The position numbers and the translations under genes are program-made. The notes below the pieces were generated by a model. That model saw only the letters and a program-made list of their open reading frames with translations. It had not been told where the DNA came from and made no database searches. Shown here in pieces: positions 1 through 7,065 of a DNA stretch of 24,182 nt. Origin of the DNA: a virus; the IMG/VR virus record IMGVR_UViG_3300022925_000172, positions 1-24,182 of that record. The stretch is one strand, 5' to 3'. Numbering within the stretch: the first letter of the stretch is position 1; each line of letters opens with the position of its first letter.

Positions 1-235
1 GGGACCATATACCTAGAAAGTAATCATTCTCCATCATAGCCTTTACAGCCATGTGTTGAAAAGGAAACAACTCAACTCCAGTCAATAGTTCTGTTGTAAA
101 TGTTACATTTTCCTTTAAGAATTTATATAAATAATACTTAGCTTTATTATCTTCAAGGTAGCCATCGAGATCTAAAATTTGTTTATTTATATCTTCCCTA
201 TCTAGGGGTTTTTGATTTCCTTTATCCCAACTCAT
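1..235 (-). CDS. terL: Terminase large subunit, N-terminal part (gene continues beyond window)
   Basis: This is the first 78 codons of a minus-strand gene that runs off the left edge. The product would be the packaging motor ATPase/nuclease that loads DNA into the prohead. The end of the visible part reads FPFQHMAVKAMMEND and then YFLGIWS. This matches the stretch just before the Walker A region in T4-type and marine-phage large terminases, where WSRG(F/M)SKS follows; that motif itself lies outside the window. The start at 235 is well supported: an AGGAGG Shine-Dalgarno lies 8 nt upstream, the only strong one I found in the window. The ATG overlaps the stop of the kinase-like gene as ATGA, so the two are probably translationally coupled. 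Identification rests on N-terminal motif recognition only. Confidence 0.8.
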   Translation of the reverse strand, partial: MSWDKGNQKPLDREDINKQILDLDGYLEDNKAKYYLYKFLKENVTFTTELLTGVELFPFQHMAVKAMMENDYFLGIWS

Positions 236-657
236 TGATATCTCCTCCTATAGTTTTGTTCTCCTTTTATCAGAAAATAAAGAAAAGAATCACAGCCACT
301 AACCAAGCAAGAGCTTACATTTAAATATGGAAACTCCTCCTTATCTTCTGACGCGTATCCAAAGTCTATCAAAAACACCTCATCATTTAAACATACAAAG
401 TTTTTTTGATGCATATCATTATGATAAATATTCTCTTTTTCTAAAATTTTAATTATTTCTTCTATCTGTGTTTTCCAAAGTTTTGGTTTTGAAGTTTCTT
501 GTAAAACTTCACCACAAAAAGACATCTCCAATTCCTTTCCCTCTTTATCTATATTTATGATTTTAGGAAACTGTTTATATCCAGACAATCTATCTAAAAA
601 ATAAACTTCTTTTTCCATCTGCGTTAAATATATAAATTTTTTCTTAAAAGTTTTCAT
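232..657 (-). CDS. Minimal protein-kinase-like protein
   Basis: The 141-aa product carries the catalytic core signature of the protein kinase/aminoglycoside phosphotransferase superfamily. It has a catalytic loop HND(M)HQKN at residues 79-86 (H79, D81, N86) followed by the metal-binding DFG at 98-100. At 141 aa it is far shorter than a normal kinase. The N-lobe is reduced to about 50 residues and I see no clear glycine-rich loop. The C-lobe ends soon after DFG. It overlaps the upstream nuclease gene by 14 bp and terL by 4 bp, so it belongs to the packaging-region operon. The substrate is unknown. It could be an active small-molecule or protein kinase, or a pseudokinase scaffold. The superfamily call is fairly secure; the function is not. 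Confidence 0.65.
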   Translation of the reverse strand: MKTFKKKFIYLTQMEKEVYFLDRLSGYKQFPKIINIDKEGKELEMSFCGEVLQETSKPKLWKTQIEEIIKILEKENIYHNDMHQKNFVCLNDEVFLIDFGYASEDKEEFPYLNVSSCLVSGCDSFLYFLIKGEQNYRRRYQ

Positions 658-1561
658 TATCTAAAAAATACTGCACATCTACGCCCCAAAGCTTATTACC
701 TAAAAACAAAAGCTTGGGAATAATTTCTTCGCTATGTATTCTGTTGTCAGTAAAAACAAATTGACAATTGCCAGCGAACTCGTGTTGTATTGAAATCATA
801 TTAGAGAATACCCAACTCAGTTTTGGTGCCCTTCTACCCTTCGTAAAAATAGCTTCCTTTTCAATCGCTTTTATTGGTTTTTCTATAACTATATACATAT
901 AACTATCGAGTTCTACACATCTTTTCATTTCTTTTCTAAATCTATCGACCTGCCCCCCAAAGGTAGATAAAAAATCGCCAGAACTCTTTCTATCTACGAA
1001 TGTATTAGAAAAATCCTTACCACCTAATGTATAATCTCCAAAATCTAATTTTAAAATTTGGGATTTGGGAAATTCTAATGGCTGCTGCTCTCTAGTATCG
1101 ATTAATACTTCGACATCAATATCTTCCTTAAACTCTTTAGGCATGCCTTTATAAAATATTGGCTCAGCTCCCATCACGTCACAAGCTTTTGTATATGTAC
1201 CGAAATGCTCCTTAAAAACATCCAGGTCTGGTAATTGTCTTTTTAAAAGCTCAAGATGGAAAGGTGCATTTTTATAATTCTTTTGTTTGATTCTCCTTTT
1301 AGCTAATTCAATTATATATTCTTTAACTTCGGTGGGATCAGATTTTTTGCACCAAGCAACTAATTGAGATCTATTAATAAAATCATTCTCAAAATACTCT
1401 TCCTTCTTTTTGAATGGAAGGGGGTTGCCATTAAGTTTGTTAAAACGCGGGTAGTGTTTTACATAGTAATCACCAACATAAATTTTATGAGCTTTAAGGT
1501 GGCCATGTAGGGATTTTTCAGAAGTGAATTCTGATCCGCATTCCTTGCATTTATAAGACAT
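644..1561 (-). CDS. C2H2 zinc finger-ERCC4 nuclease fusion
   Basis: The 305-aa product starts with a perfect C2H2 finger, C-x2-C-x12-H-x3-H (C5, C8, H21, H25). It ends with an ERCC4/XPF-type nuclease domain at about 150-300. The nuclease motifs are VLIDTRE (D155, R157, E158), then GDYTLGG (D176), then VDRKSSGD (D190, K192, D196), corresponding to the family pattern GD-xn-ERK-x3-D with Asp in place of Glu. Known ERCC4 nucleases cut branched or flap DNA; here a role in resolving DNA before packaging is an inference from its position three genes from terL. I chose the ATG at 1561 because the frame's earlier start, at 1573, is TTG. This start overlaps the upstream gene by 11 bp. The 14-bp overlap with the kinase-like gene suggests one operon. 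Confidence 0.75.
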   Translation of the reverse strand: MSYKCKECGSEFTSEKSLHGHLKAHKIYVGDYYVKHYPRFNKLNGNPLPFKKKEEYFENDFINRSQLVAWCKKSDPTEVKEYIIELAKRRIKQKNYKNAPFHLELLKRQLPDLDVFKEHFGTYTKACDVMGAEPIFYKGMPKEFKEDIDVEVLIDTREQQPLEFPKSQILKLDFGDYTLGGKDFSNTFVDRKSSGDFLSTFGGQVDRFRKEMKRCVELDSYMYIVIEKPIKAIEKEAIFTKGRRAPKLSWVFSNMISIQHEFAGNCQFVFTDNRIHSEEIIPKLLFLGNKLWGVDVQYFLDNENF

Positions 1562-2597
1562 CTTCAATACCAATCCCGAGAACTCTAGCCTTCCACGCAG
1601 CCATACCTTCTAGATGTTCAGCTTCTTTTTTGATTACTTGTTTTTGCATTTCAGCTATCTTGACCATATTTTTTCTTTCCTCTTCTTCTTGAAATAATTG
1701 GACAATAGATAGAAATGATGCTGTATCCTTTTGTTGGTTAGCTAAACGCGTACCACGGTCGCCTTGTAGCTTCTTTGTCAGGTTTTCGATGCGGGTCTCG
1801 CATTGATGGTATTCAGAGCTTTTGGCTTTGATAATTTCCGCTAAACGGACAGTCATTTCATCTTGGTGACCAGCATCCTCAAACATCTCGTTTAATTTTT
1901 GCAAATGACCAGTAATTAACTCTAAGTTAATAATTTCCTTGCCCACGTTCATATATAAATTAAGTTCATCAGCAGTTAGGTCTGGCTTGTCCCAAGTAAG
2001 TCGTATAAACTCTTGCTCGAATAATTCTTTGTCTCTGGGGCTGATATAATTATTGACAATAGCGACAAACCTAGAGTTACTAAGATTTATCCGCAGTTTA
2101 TCGCAACAAGTACGTGCTGTTCTAGATAGCTTTCCCTCTTCCAGTCCGACACCAGTTGAGTCATTAATCTTTTTAATTAACCTGGAGATGGCTTGCGGCG
2201 CGATATAGTTTCCAGAAGAATCCTGTCCTTTTTCTTTTTCTTCTTCTCTTTCTTGATTAACCAACTCGTTAATAACACGCCATTCCTTAGAAAGTCTTTT
2301 TACTGGTTCTTTAAAAACAATATCAGCGATCTCTGATGTGTTCATCCCATCTCTTTTAAACTCTTCAATTTCAGATAACTGTGACTCGGTAAGCGTTATA
2401 TTATTTGCTTTATCGTGTTTTGTTGTTTTCGTTTTGTAACCATTTTTGGCCAGAAATTTCGTAACAGCTCTACCTTCCTTAGCTCGCCCATCAAGACTTT
2501 CATCCTCAAAAACAATCCTGGTAATGTTTATGATGTTGGGATCAGTTTTAAAAATCTCTAAAATTAAACCTTTCTGTTCTTCGGTGAGGTTAATCAT
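1551..2597 (-). CDS. Possible small terminase or other DNA-binding protein with duplicated helical domain
   Basis: The 348-aa product is not securely recognised. Its N-terminal third holds two related helical segments, at about residues 4-49 and 69-112. Both start LTE(E/S)Q, have an I(T/A)(R/D)IVF core and end in a basic helix, which looks like a duplicated helix-turn-helix unit. The C-terminal half is highly charged and predicted helical or coiled-coil (roughly 220-330, rich in Glu, Lys and Gln). A DNA-binding N-terminus with a coiled oligomerisation region, two genes upstream of the kinase/terL pair, fits a small terminase subunit. It could equally be a replication or transcription accessory factor. 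Its start overlaps the stop of the sigma-like gene as ATGA. Confidence 0.4.
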   Translation of the reverse strand: MINLTEEQKGLILEIFKTDPNIINITRIVFEDESLDGRAKEGRAVTKFLAKNGYKTKTTKHDKANNITLTESQLSEIEEFKRDGMNTSEIADIVFKEPVKRLSKEWRVINELVNQEREEEKEKGQDSSGNYIAPQAISRLIKKINDSTGVGLEEGKLSRTARTCCDKLRINLSNSRFVAIVNNYISPRDKELFEQEFIRLTWDKPDLTADELNLYMNVGKEIINLELITGHLQKLNEMFEDAGHQDEMTVRLAEIIKAKSSEYHQCETRIENLTKKLQGDRGTRLANQQKDTASFLSIVQLFQEEEERKNMVKIAEMQKQVIKKEAEHLEGMAAWKARVLGIGIEDVL

Positions 2598-3265
2598 ATT
2601 ATATCTTTTGATTTTATTATTTGCTTAGCCTTCTCCTGAAATATTTTTTTTAAGTTTTTAATTTGTTTATATCCAGCTGAGCGTTTTCTTTCGTTAGTTT
2701 TAAACCCCAAATATTTAGCAACCTCTTCTTCGGAACAATTTTTAACAAACATCATTTTAAATGCCTCGAAATGTCTTGGGGTAAGGTGGGTCATCATTTC
2801 CATAGATAATTTGTGAGTAGCTGATTCCAGATCTAAGTAGGTGTCTTTTCTCGACTCCATCTCGTGAGCGTGATTTTCCATAGTCACCGCTAGTTTAATA
2901 TCATATGCGGCTTTTTTCTTTTGCCCCCATTCTTTATATTCTACACAAGAGCTATCTTGTATGGAGCTTTTTGTTTTCCCGCACGAATCGCCGCCGTTAT
3001 TAAATTTACAACGCAAGCAAGGTCTTACATAATTACCATAATGGTTTCGTAATAAATTTTTAAATTGATTAGACACTACCCTACTCAACCAAGGCTCAAC
3101 AGGTTTAGATTGATCCCATAAGTGCCATTTTTTATAGATATGAGCCATTATTGTTTGCTTAATGTCGTCGTAATCTACATAAGCTACAGCATCTAAATCC
3201 CACTTTGATCTTTTTCTTTCTAAGGCTATTTCTATTTTATCTATTTTGTCTTCAAAAGAATACAT
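2594..3265 (-). CDS. Sigma-70 family-like RNA polymerase factor with zinc-binding insert
   Basis: The 223-aa product has the layout of a small sigma factor. A region-2-like helix set at about 30-75 contains DYDDIKQTIMAHIYKKW and PWLSRVVSNQFKNLLR. A region-4-like helix-turn-helix lies at about 158-205 (LTPRHFEAFKMMFVKN, SEEEVAKYLGF, then a basic helix). Between them is a four-cysteine cluster (C83, C86, C95, C107), probably a zinc knuckle, which is unusual in ECF-type sigma factors. It would redirect host RNA polymerase to phage promoters. A natural candidate target is the GTGTAA motif found upstream of the virion genes; that link is inference. It overlaps its neighbours by 1 bp (TAATG with the zinc-ribbon gene) and 4 bp (ATGA with the next gene), so it is co-translated with them. 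Confidence 0.65.
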   Translation of the reverse strand: MYSFEDKIDKIEIALERKRSKWDLDAVAYVDYDDIKQTIMAHIYKKWHLWDQSKPVEPWLSRVVSNQFKNLLRNHYGNYVRPCLRCKFNNGGDSCGKTKSSIQDSSCVEYKEWGQKKKAAYDIKLAVTMENHAHEMESRKDTYLDLESATHKLSMEMMTHLTPRHFEAFKMMFVKNCSEEEVAKYLGFKTNERKRSAGYKQIKNLKKIFQEKAKQIIKSKDII

Positions 3266-3579
3266 TATAAATCATTAATATCCTTTATGTTTTTTTGCCT
3301 TCTTTTGGGGGCTTGCTTTCCGCCAATAGAACCTATTGTTTGTTGCACCTTCGCACCAAAATCCTCTAGCTCATATTCTAGTTTAGATATGCTGGGAATA
3401 AAACTAGCATCAGTGTAACCATCTGCATCTTCTATAGATTTTGCTGTTACATTTTTAGTAACGGTTTTAGCTTTATCTTTTTTTTCACCCGATATAGCAG
3501 TCCCACAACTGGGGCAAAAGTTAGGAGGGTTGAATTTATATTCTAGTTTATTTCCACAATCAAAACAAAATTTAGTCAT
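3265..3579 (-). CDS. Zinc-ribbon protein
   Basis: The 104-aa product begins with a compact zinc ribbon of two CxxC knuckles, CFDCGNKL and CPSCGTAI, within the first 30 residues. A Lys/Thr-rich linker and an acidic-then-basic tail without a recognisable domain follow. Zinc ribbons of this type bind nucleic acid or protein partners. Because its stop overlaps the ATG of the sigma-like gene (TAATG), it may act with that factor, but no function can be assigned. Its own start is preceded by a TATAAT hexamer only 5 nt from the ATG, which suggests that it heads a transcription unit reaching terL. Confidence 0.6.
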   Translation of the reverse strand: MTKFCFDCGNKLEYKFNPPNFCPSCGTAISGEKKDKAKTVTKNVTAKSIEDADGYTDASFIPSISKLEYELEDFGAKVQQTIGSIGGKQAPKRRQKNIKDINDL

Positions 3580-3584
3580 ATCCT

Positions 3585-3612
3585 ATTATACAATAAGATA
3601 TTATTTTTTAAA
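3585..3612 (-). promoter_or_regulatory. Putative promoter for the zinc-ribbon/sigma/terminase operon
   Basis: On the minus strand TTTAAA (3612-3607) is followed by a 16-bp spacer and a consensus TATAAT (3590-3585). The ATG of the zinc-ribbon gene starts 5 nt further on. The -35 box is weak (4 of 6). The 16-bp spacing and the near-absence of a leader match the early promoters at the other end of the window. Confidence 0.45.
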
Positions 3613-4303
3613 ATTTATTTTTTTCGAGTTTAGAAACTATAAATTTTAATATTTCACTTCTTTTAATATCCTCTACACCAAATCTTGTGCAGTGAACTCC
3701 CCTATCTTTGGATTCTTGATCATCGAAAGTATCAAAAATGTTAGAAAAACCACTATTACGAATATCACTTTGCATCATATCGCCGCAAATAATAATTTTG
3801 GAATCTTCTCCAATTCTAGTGAGAACCGTCATTAATTCGTTATGAGAAAAATTTTGAGCCTCATCAATAATAACAATTGTATCATTCCAATTAGATCCCC
3901 TAACAAAATTTACTGGAATACAATTTAACAAGTTCTTTTCTTTCAAAACCCTTACGTCTGATGAATTCATCATTTCTTCTAGTTTGTCATAAAATGGGCC
4001 AGCGAACACCGAAAACTTCTCATCGATAGACCCAGGAAGAGACCCAAGGCTTTTTTCAGAGCTTTCAGCTATGCTTCTGATGTACAGAATATCCTTTTCG
4101 AGGTTGGCGTCCATTAAGATCTGCAAGGCCGAATATACGGCCATGTAGGTCTTTGCAGTACCAGCTGGTCCAGCTAGAAACATTAACTTAGTTTCTTCGC
4201 TTAACGCTGTTTTTAAAAAATCAACTTGATTTTGAGTAAATTTAAATTTACGTTCCTTGAATCTTATTTTGTGACTCAATTGTTTGAATTCTAAATTGGA
4301 CAT
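3608..4303 (-). CDS. phoH: PhoH-like P-loop ATPase
   Basis: The 231-aa product has a full PhoH core. The Walker A motif is FLAGPAGTAKT (G45 to T52) and Walker B is TIVIIDEAQNF (D147, E148, Q150). Between them lies the family segment ILYIRSIAESSEKSLGSLPG, and a sensor-like IIICGDMMQSD follows. PhoH proteins are cytoplasmic ATPases related to the helicase part of superfamily 1 and are common auxiliary genes in marine phages; their role in infection is unsettled. Its length is normal for phage versions. The gene sits just downstream of the virion genes, and a GTGTAA element lies 10 nt before the ATG, so it may have its own late start as well as read-through. Confidence 0.88.
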   Translation of the reverse strand: MSNLEFKQLSHKIRFKERKFKFTQNQVDFLKTALSEETKLMFLAGPAGTAKTYMAVYSALQILMDANLEKDILYIRSIAESSEKSLGSLPGSIDEKFSVFAGPFYDKLEEMMNSSDVRVLKEKNLLNCIPVNFVRGSNWNDTIVIIDEAQNFSHNELMTVLTRIGEDSKIIICGDMMQSDIRNSGFSNIFDTFDDQESKDRGVHCTRFGVEDIKRSEILKFIVSKLEKNKF

Positions 4304-4313
4304 TCAAAGCTTA

Positions 4314-4319
4314 TTACAC
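4314..4319 (-). promoter_or_regulatory. GTGTAA start-proximal element upstream of phoH
   Basis: GTGTAA on the minus strand lies exactly 10 nt before the phoH ATG and directly after the TAG stop of the upstream virion gene. It is the same hexamer, at a matching distance, as at five other minus-strand starts. A late promoter -10-like element is the favoured reading. Confidence 0.5.
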
Positions 4320-4320
4320 C

Positions 4321-5214
4321 CTAAGATATCTTTTTTACAGACCAGGCGTGAATTCTTGGTTTAATATCTTGGTTTGCTGTTTGGTCAAACCCGTTGTAAA
4401 AGAAAAAAGAATCAGGTAAGTCAATAGCGGTGGATGGGTTATCAGGATCGTAAAAAGGCAAACCAGTCATATTGTTTGTGTAGTCTCCAATCACTTGAGT
4501 GTTATCCAACAAAATATTCAATTGAGCGGAACTTGGATTGCTAAAAATATGATCGGGGTTTCCTATATGGGGGTCCGTGTTACTTGCTTGACACATTTGC
4601 ATTTTTATTTTTTGGGCGGGTATGCCTTTATTTATGGCTGTATATTTTATACCAAAATAAGAGCAAAAATTTCCAGTACTTTCTGTATCAGCATAAAAAG
4701 ATTCACTATCATTTAAACCAACACAAATTATAGCTCCTTGGTTCGGTGAGTCGAGTCCACTTGGAAGAATTTCCCCACTAGATAAAACATATCTTCCATG
4801 AGTCGCGATGCCCTCCGCATTCCCATTAGGAAAGTCATTCATTAATTTGTTATAATTCAAGCCTGTTGAATTTTCTAACGCGATGTTATTCCCCCTGTAC
4901 CCAACAAAACCCCCGTTAATTAGATCTAGAGGTAAACTTTTTGTGTGAGCGTTTTTTGTTATACCAATCCAGCTAAAAGTATCGTTAGTGCTGCCCCCAG
5001 AGTCTTTGGGCGCTTCGCCGCTATTAAAACCTGAATTAAGAGAATCTCCGCTTACAAAACTTAAAAATACACCAATATTAATTTCGTTCCAATCACTCCC
5101 AAAAGAGAAGGGAACTTGATACGCGTATTTTGCATCAATAATTAAATTATTATCCTCAGTACCTTGATCTACGCTAGACGCTATTGTTTTTTTGTATATT
5201 GTTCCTCCAGCCAT
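4321..5214 (-). CDS. Putative virion protein, unknown
   Basis: The 297-aa product has no family I recognise. It is rich in Asn, Gly, Ser and Asp and low in charge clusters, with many short beta-prone stretches (QVPFSFGSDWNEINIGVFLSF, for example, begins near residue 33). This is typical of tail, fibre or decoration proteins. It has no signal peptide, membrane segment or catalytic motif that I can see. It lies in the virion gene run, 17 bp downstream of the probable tail-tube-like gene, and has a GTGTAA element 8 nt before its ATG, suggesting high late expression. An adhesion or capsid-decorating role is a guess from composition and position. Confidence 0.55.
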   Translation of the reverse strand: MAGGTIYKKTIASSVDQGTEDNNLIIDAKYAYQVPFSFGSDWNEINIGVFLSFVSGDSLNSGFNSGEAPKDSGGSTNDTFSWIGITKNAHTKSLPLDLINGGFVGYRGNNIALENSTGLNYNKLMNDFPNGNAEGIATHGRYVLSSGEILPSGLDSPNQGAIICVGLNDSESFYADTESTGNFCSYFGIKYTAINKGIPAQKIKMQMCQASNTDPHIGNPDHIFSNPSSAQLNILLDNTQVIGDYTNNMTGLPFYDPDNPSTAIDLPDSFFFYNGFDQTANQDIKPRIHAWSVKKIS

Positions 5215-5222
5215 AGTTTCAT

Positions 5223-5228
5223 TTACAC
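5223..5228 (-). promoter_or_regulatory. GTGTAA start-proximal element
   Basis: GTGTAA on the minus strand lies exactly 8 nt before the ATG at 5214. It starts 3 nt after the TAA stop of the upstream gene, within a run AAAAAGTGTAAA. It shares context with the element at 6527-6532. Confidence 0.5.
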
Positions 5229-5231
5229 TTT

Positions 5232-6518
5232 TTAAGACGAAAGTTGAATTAAATTTCTGTCAGTTATGCCTGTGTTTGTCGATTCAAAGTTAATTTCATA
5301 AGTTTCGGGAGTAAATGTCTCTAATTTTTCGCTCAATACACCCAATAAATACAAATCACGACTTTCATCTCCAGGTATAACTGAGGTATCTCTAGACTCA
5401 AAATTTTCCTCATCCAAATCGGGCCTTAAAGAGAATATCATACCATTATTAGAAAACCCAGTTCCTTCCAGCGCATTTTCGAAATCATCTCCAGTAATTT
5501 TTGGTAGGTTAATAAAAAGGTCAAAATCTGCGATAGCTTCATCGACTTTACTTTTTATTTCATCTATTTTTGGTTGTATCTGTCCAGATGGGTTGTTTGA
5601 GGGGTCTCCAGTTGGTAAGTGAATATTAAACCCATCATAAGAAACATCGAGCTTAATCGTATCCTTTGTCGATATTGAAATTTTTTGAGATTTTAGTCCT
5701 AGTCCTGATACTAAAAAAGTATCTAGTTTTGCAAAACCAGTAGCAGTAAAATCAATATTATAGCGACCAGAGTCCAAGCCCAATGGGACACCATTACTAA
5801 TAAAAGAGTTATACCTTTCCTCTTGCGCCTGAACATCTTTTATAGCGTTTCTATCTACAAAAGACAAAGAAAAAGATCTATCATAATTTTCACTCTCCAA
5901 CAAACCAGTTACATCCTCATATTCTTGCTCTGTCATTTCAATTTCCGCAGAAACACTATGCGAAACTGGTGGTAATATTTTTATATTTGAGGATTTAACA
6001 GAATCTATTTCGTAGGTAGGCTCTACAATAAAATTTGTAGAAAAATTAAACCCGTCAATTGCGGAATTTTTATTTAAAAAATCAAAATAAATAGAATCCT
6101 CATCTATTTGTCTTATGTCATTATCCTCTAAAGCCGATCCTGTTTTTAGGTTTGTCGTCGGACTCAAATCTCCAAAAATTTCAAAATTAACACTTATCTG
6201 TGGCTCTGTGTTGGGCTTCATTGATATGGTGTAATTGGAGATAGCTGCATCGGTAAAATCCAAAGCGTTTGACCCATAAATGAATTGTCCAGACAATCCC
6301 GCAAACCCAGTTAACTCCTTTAAAAAATCTAAACCCAAATAATTTTTAGTTATAGAGCAACTTGCGACTTGTGGTCTGTGTATTCTTCTGTTTATGCCTT
6401 TATTTGATAAAAGCATAGTGTTTTGTTGACTTGCTGTGTATGAAAATGACACATTTTGTATACCCGTGAGAAGGGTATTTTGTAAAATTATAAGGGTTTC
6501 CTCTGAGCCTACGAACAT
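5232..6518 (-). CDS. Probable tail-tube-like or related structural protein with duplicated domain
   Basis: The 428-aa product appears to contain two related beta-rich halves. The first (about 10-115) has the pattern NVSFSYTASQQ, RRIHRPQVASCSITKNYLG, LDFLKELTG, then NYTISMKPNTEPQISVNFEIFG. The second (about 150-305) echoes it with ILPPVSHSVSAEIEMTEQEY and ending KLDVSYDGFNI. Alternating strands with 'PPVS...EI' and 'FEIFG' features resemble the tail-tube/tail-completion fold of several tailed phages, but this is recognition by pattern, not alignment. The C-terminal 120 residues are acidic and unassigned. The ATG is preceded by GTGTAA at 8 nt, and a 204-bp gap separates it from the plus-strand gene, so it probably starts its own late transcript. 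Confidence 0.45.
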   Translation of the reverse strand: MFVGSEETLIILQNTLLTGIQNVSFSYTASQQNTMLLSNKGINRRIHRPQVASCSITKNYLGLDFLKELTGFAGLSGQFIYGSNALDFTDAAISNYTISMKPNTEPQISVNFEIFGDLSPTTNLKTGSALEDNDIRQIDEDSIYFDFLNKNSAIDGFNFSTNFIVEPTYEIDSVKSSNIKILPPVSHSVSAEIEMTEQEYEDVTGLLESENYDRSFSLSFVDRNAIKDVQAQEERYNSFISNGVPLGLDSGRYNIDFTATGFAKLDTFLVSGLGLKSQKISISTKDTIKLDVSYDGFNIHLPTGDPSNNPSGQIQPKIDEIKSKVDEAIADFDLFINLPKITGDDFENALEGTGFSNNGMIFSLRPDLDEENFESRDTSVIPGDESRDLYLLGVLSEKLETFTPETYEINFESTNTGITDRNLIQLSS

Positions 6519-6526
6519 AGTATGTT

Positions 6527-6532
6527 TTACAC
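6527..6532 (-). promoter_or_regulatory. GTGTAA start-proximal element
   Basis: GTGTAA on the minus strand lies exactly 8 nt before the ATG at 6518, preceded by an A-run. Unlike most copies it lies in a true intergenic region, so its position is not constrained by coding sequence. Confidence 0.55.
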
Positions 6533-6584
6533 TTTTTTAGATATATGTTGGTGTTTTATTTTTTTTCTCTTTTTAAAATTTTAA

Positions 6585-6590
6585 GTGTAA
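6585..6590 (+). promoter_or_regulatory. Plus-strand GTGTAA element before a putative small RNA
   Basis: TTAAGTGTAA occurs here on the plus strand, in non-coding DNA between divergent genes. No start codon follows at the usual distance; instead about 60 nt of unassigned sequence leads to an intrinsic terminator. If GTGTAA is a promoter element this would start a short non-coding transcript. Confidence 0.35.
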
Positions 6591-6596
6591 CACGTA

Positions 6597-6686
6597 TCGC
6601 CCTATGGCTTAAGCGCGTAAGGCTATTATTATACGGTCGTTCAAAACTTTGCCCCGAATCTCTTAAAGGATTTTCGGGGCTTTTTT
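6597..6686 (+). ncRNA. Putative small RNA ending in an intrinsic terminator
   Basis: About 90 nt of plus-strand non-coding sequence lie between a GTGTAA element (6585) and a strong intrinsic terminator (6651-6686). No plus-strand gene precedes the terminator in this gap, so it needs an upstream transcript, and a short RNA beginning near 6597 would explain it. The body (GGCTTAAGCGCGTAAGGC and following) has no open frame of note. The 5' end is inferred from the element and is not seen directly. Read-through from plus-strand transcription elsewhere is the alternative. Confidence 0.35.
6651..6686 (+). terminator. Intrinsic terminator, plus strand
   Basis: GCCCCGAA (6651-6658) pairs perfectly with TTCGGGGC (6673-6680), followed at once by six T (6681-6686). 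The 14-nt loop can form a few more pairs. On the minus strand the stem is not followed by a T-run, so the terminator works in the plus direction only. It sits just before the promoter at 6688. Confidence 0.85.
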
Positions 6687-6687
6687 G

Positions 6688-6715
6688 TTGACAATTGTAT
6701 TTTTGTGCATATATT
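6688..6715 (+). promoter_or_regulatory. Early-type promoter, near-leaderless (77-aa gene and tRNAs)
   Basis: TTGACA (6688-6693), a 16-bp spacer and TATATT (6710-6715). The expected transcription start is about 6722, and the ATG begins at 6723. The same 16-bp spacing and start proximity recur in the right-hand early array. The unit probably also transcribes tRNA-Asn and tRNA-Lys. Confidence 0.7.
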
Positions 6716-6722
6716 CCTTTAA

Positions 6723-6956
6723 ATGATAATTGAAGAAATACGACACTTACTTGATGACGGAGCCATTATACTTGATGGCCTAGACGAAGCAATTATGGGA
6801 TATAGCCAAGATGGTTTGCTGATTTACGGCTACGACTTAATGCTTGATCTTTTTATGAAACAAAACGAATGGACGCAGTTTGAAGCTGAAGAATGGATTG
6901 ACTTCAATGTTTTGGGGCTTCTGAATAATGGTTTAGGTTTTGTTGTTTGTTTTTAA
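6723..6956 (+). CDS. Small conserved phage protein of unknown function
   Basis: The 77-aa acidic protein has the pattern ILDGLDEAIMGY, then IYGYDLMLDLFMKQ, then EAEEWIDFNVLG. It resembles a short family widespread in phages, usually of the form 'DEAI(L/I)G ... YD ... L ... M(T)xEEAxEYxxFN', with no known function. The usual C-terminal tail after 'FNV.G' is replaced here by a hydrophobic end (LGFVVCF). Its ATG lies about one nucleotide from the predicted transcription start, so the mRNA would be essentially leaderless, and no Shine-Dalgarno is present. It is a plus-strand gene inside a minus-strand virion region, followed 10 bp later by tRNA-Asn. Confidence 0.7.
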   Translation: MIIEEIRHLLDDGAIILDGLDEAIMGYSQDGLLIYGYDLMLDLFMKQNEWTQFEAEEWIDFNVLGLLNNGLGFVVCF

Positions 6957-6966
6957 ATTTTTTTTT

Positions 6967-7041
<75 letters not shown>

Positions 7042-7065
7042 TTCTTAATGATTGAGTTTGTAATT

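Noticed and set aside
1559-1573. TTG start at 1573 for the ERCC4 gene
   Set aside because: An ATG four codons further on leaves the zinc finger intact and follows the 11-bp overlap style of the operon.
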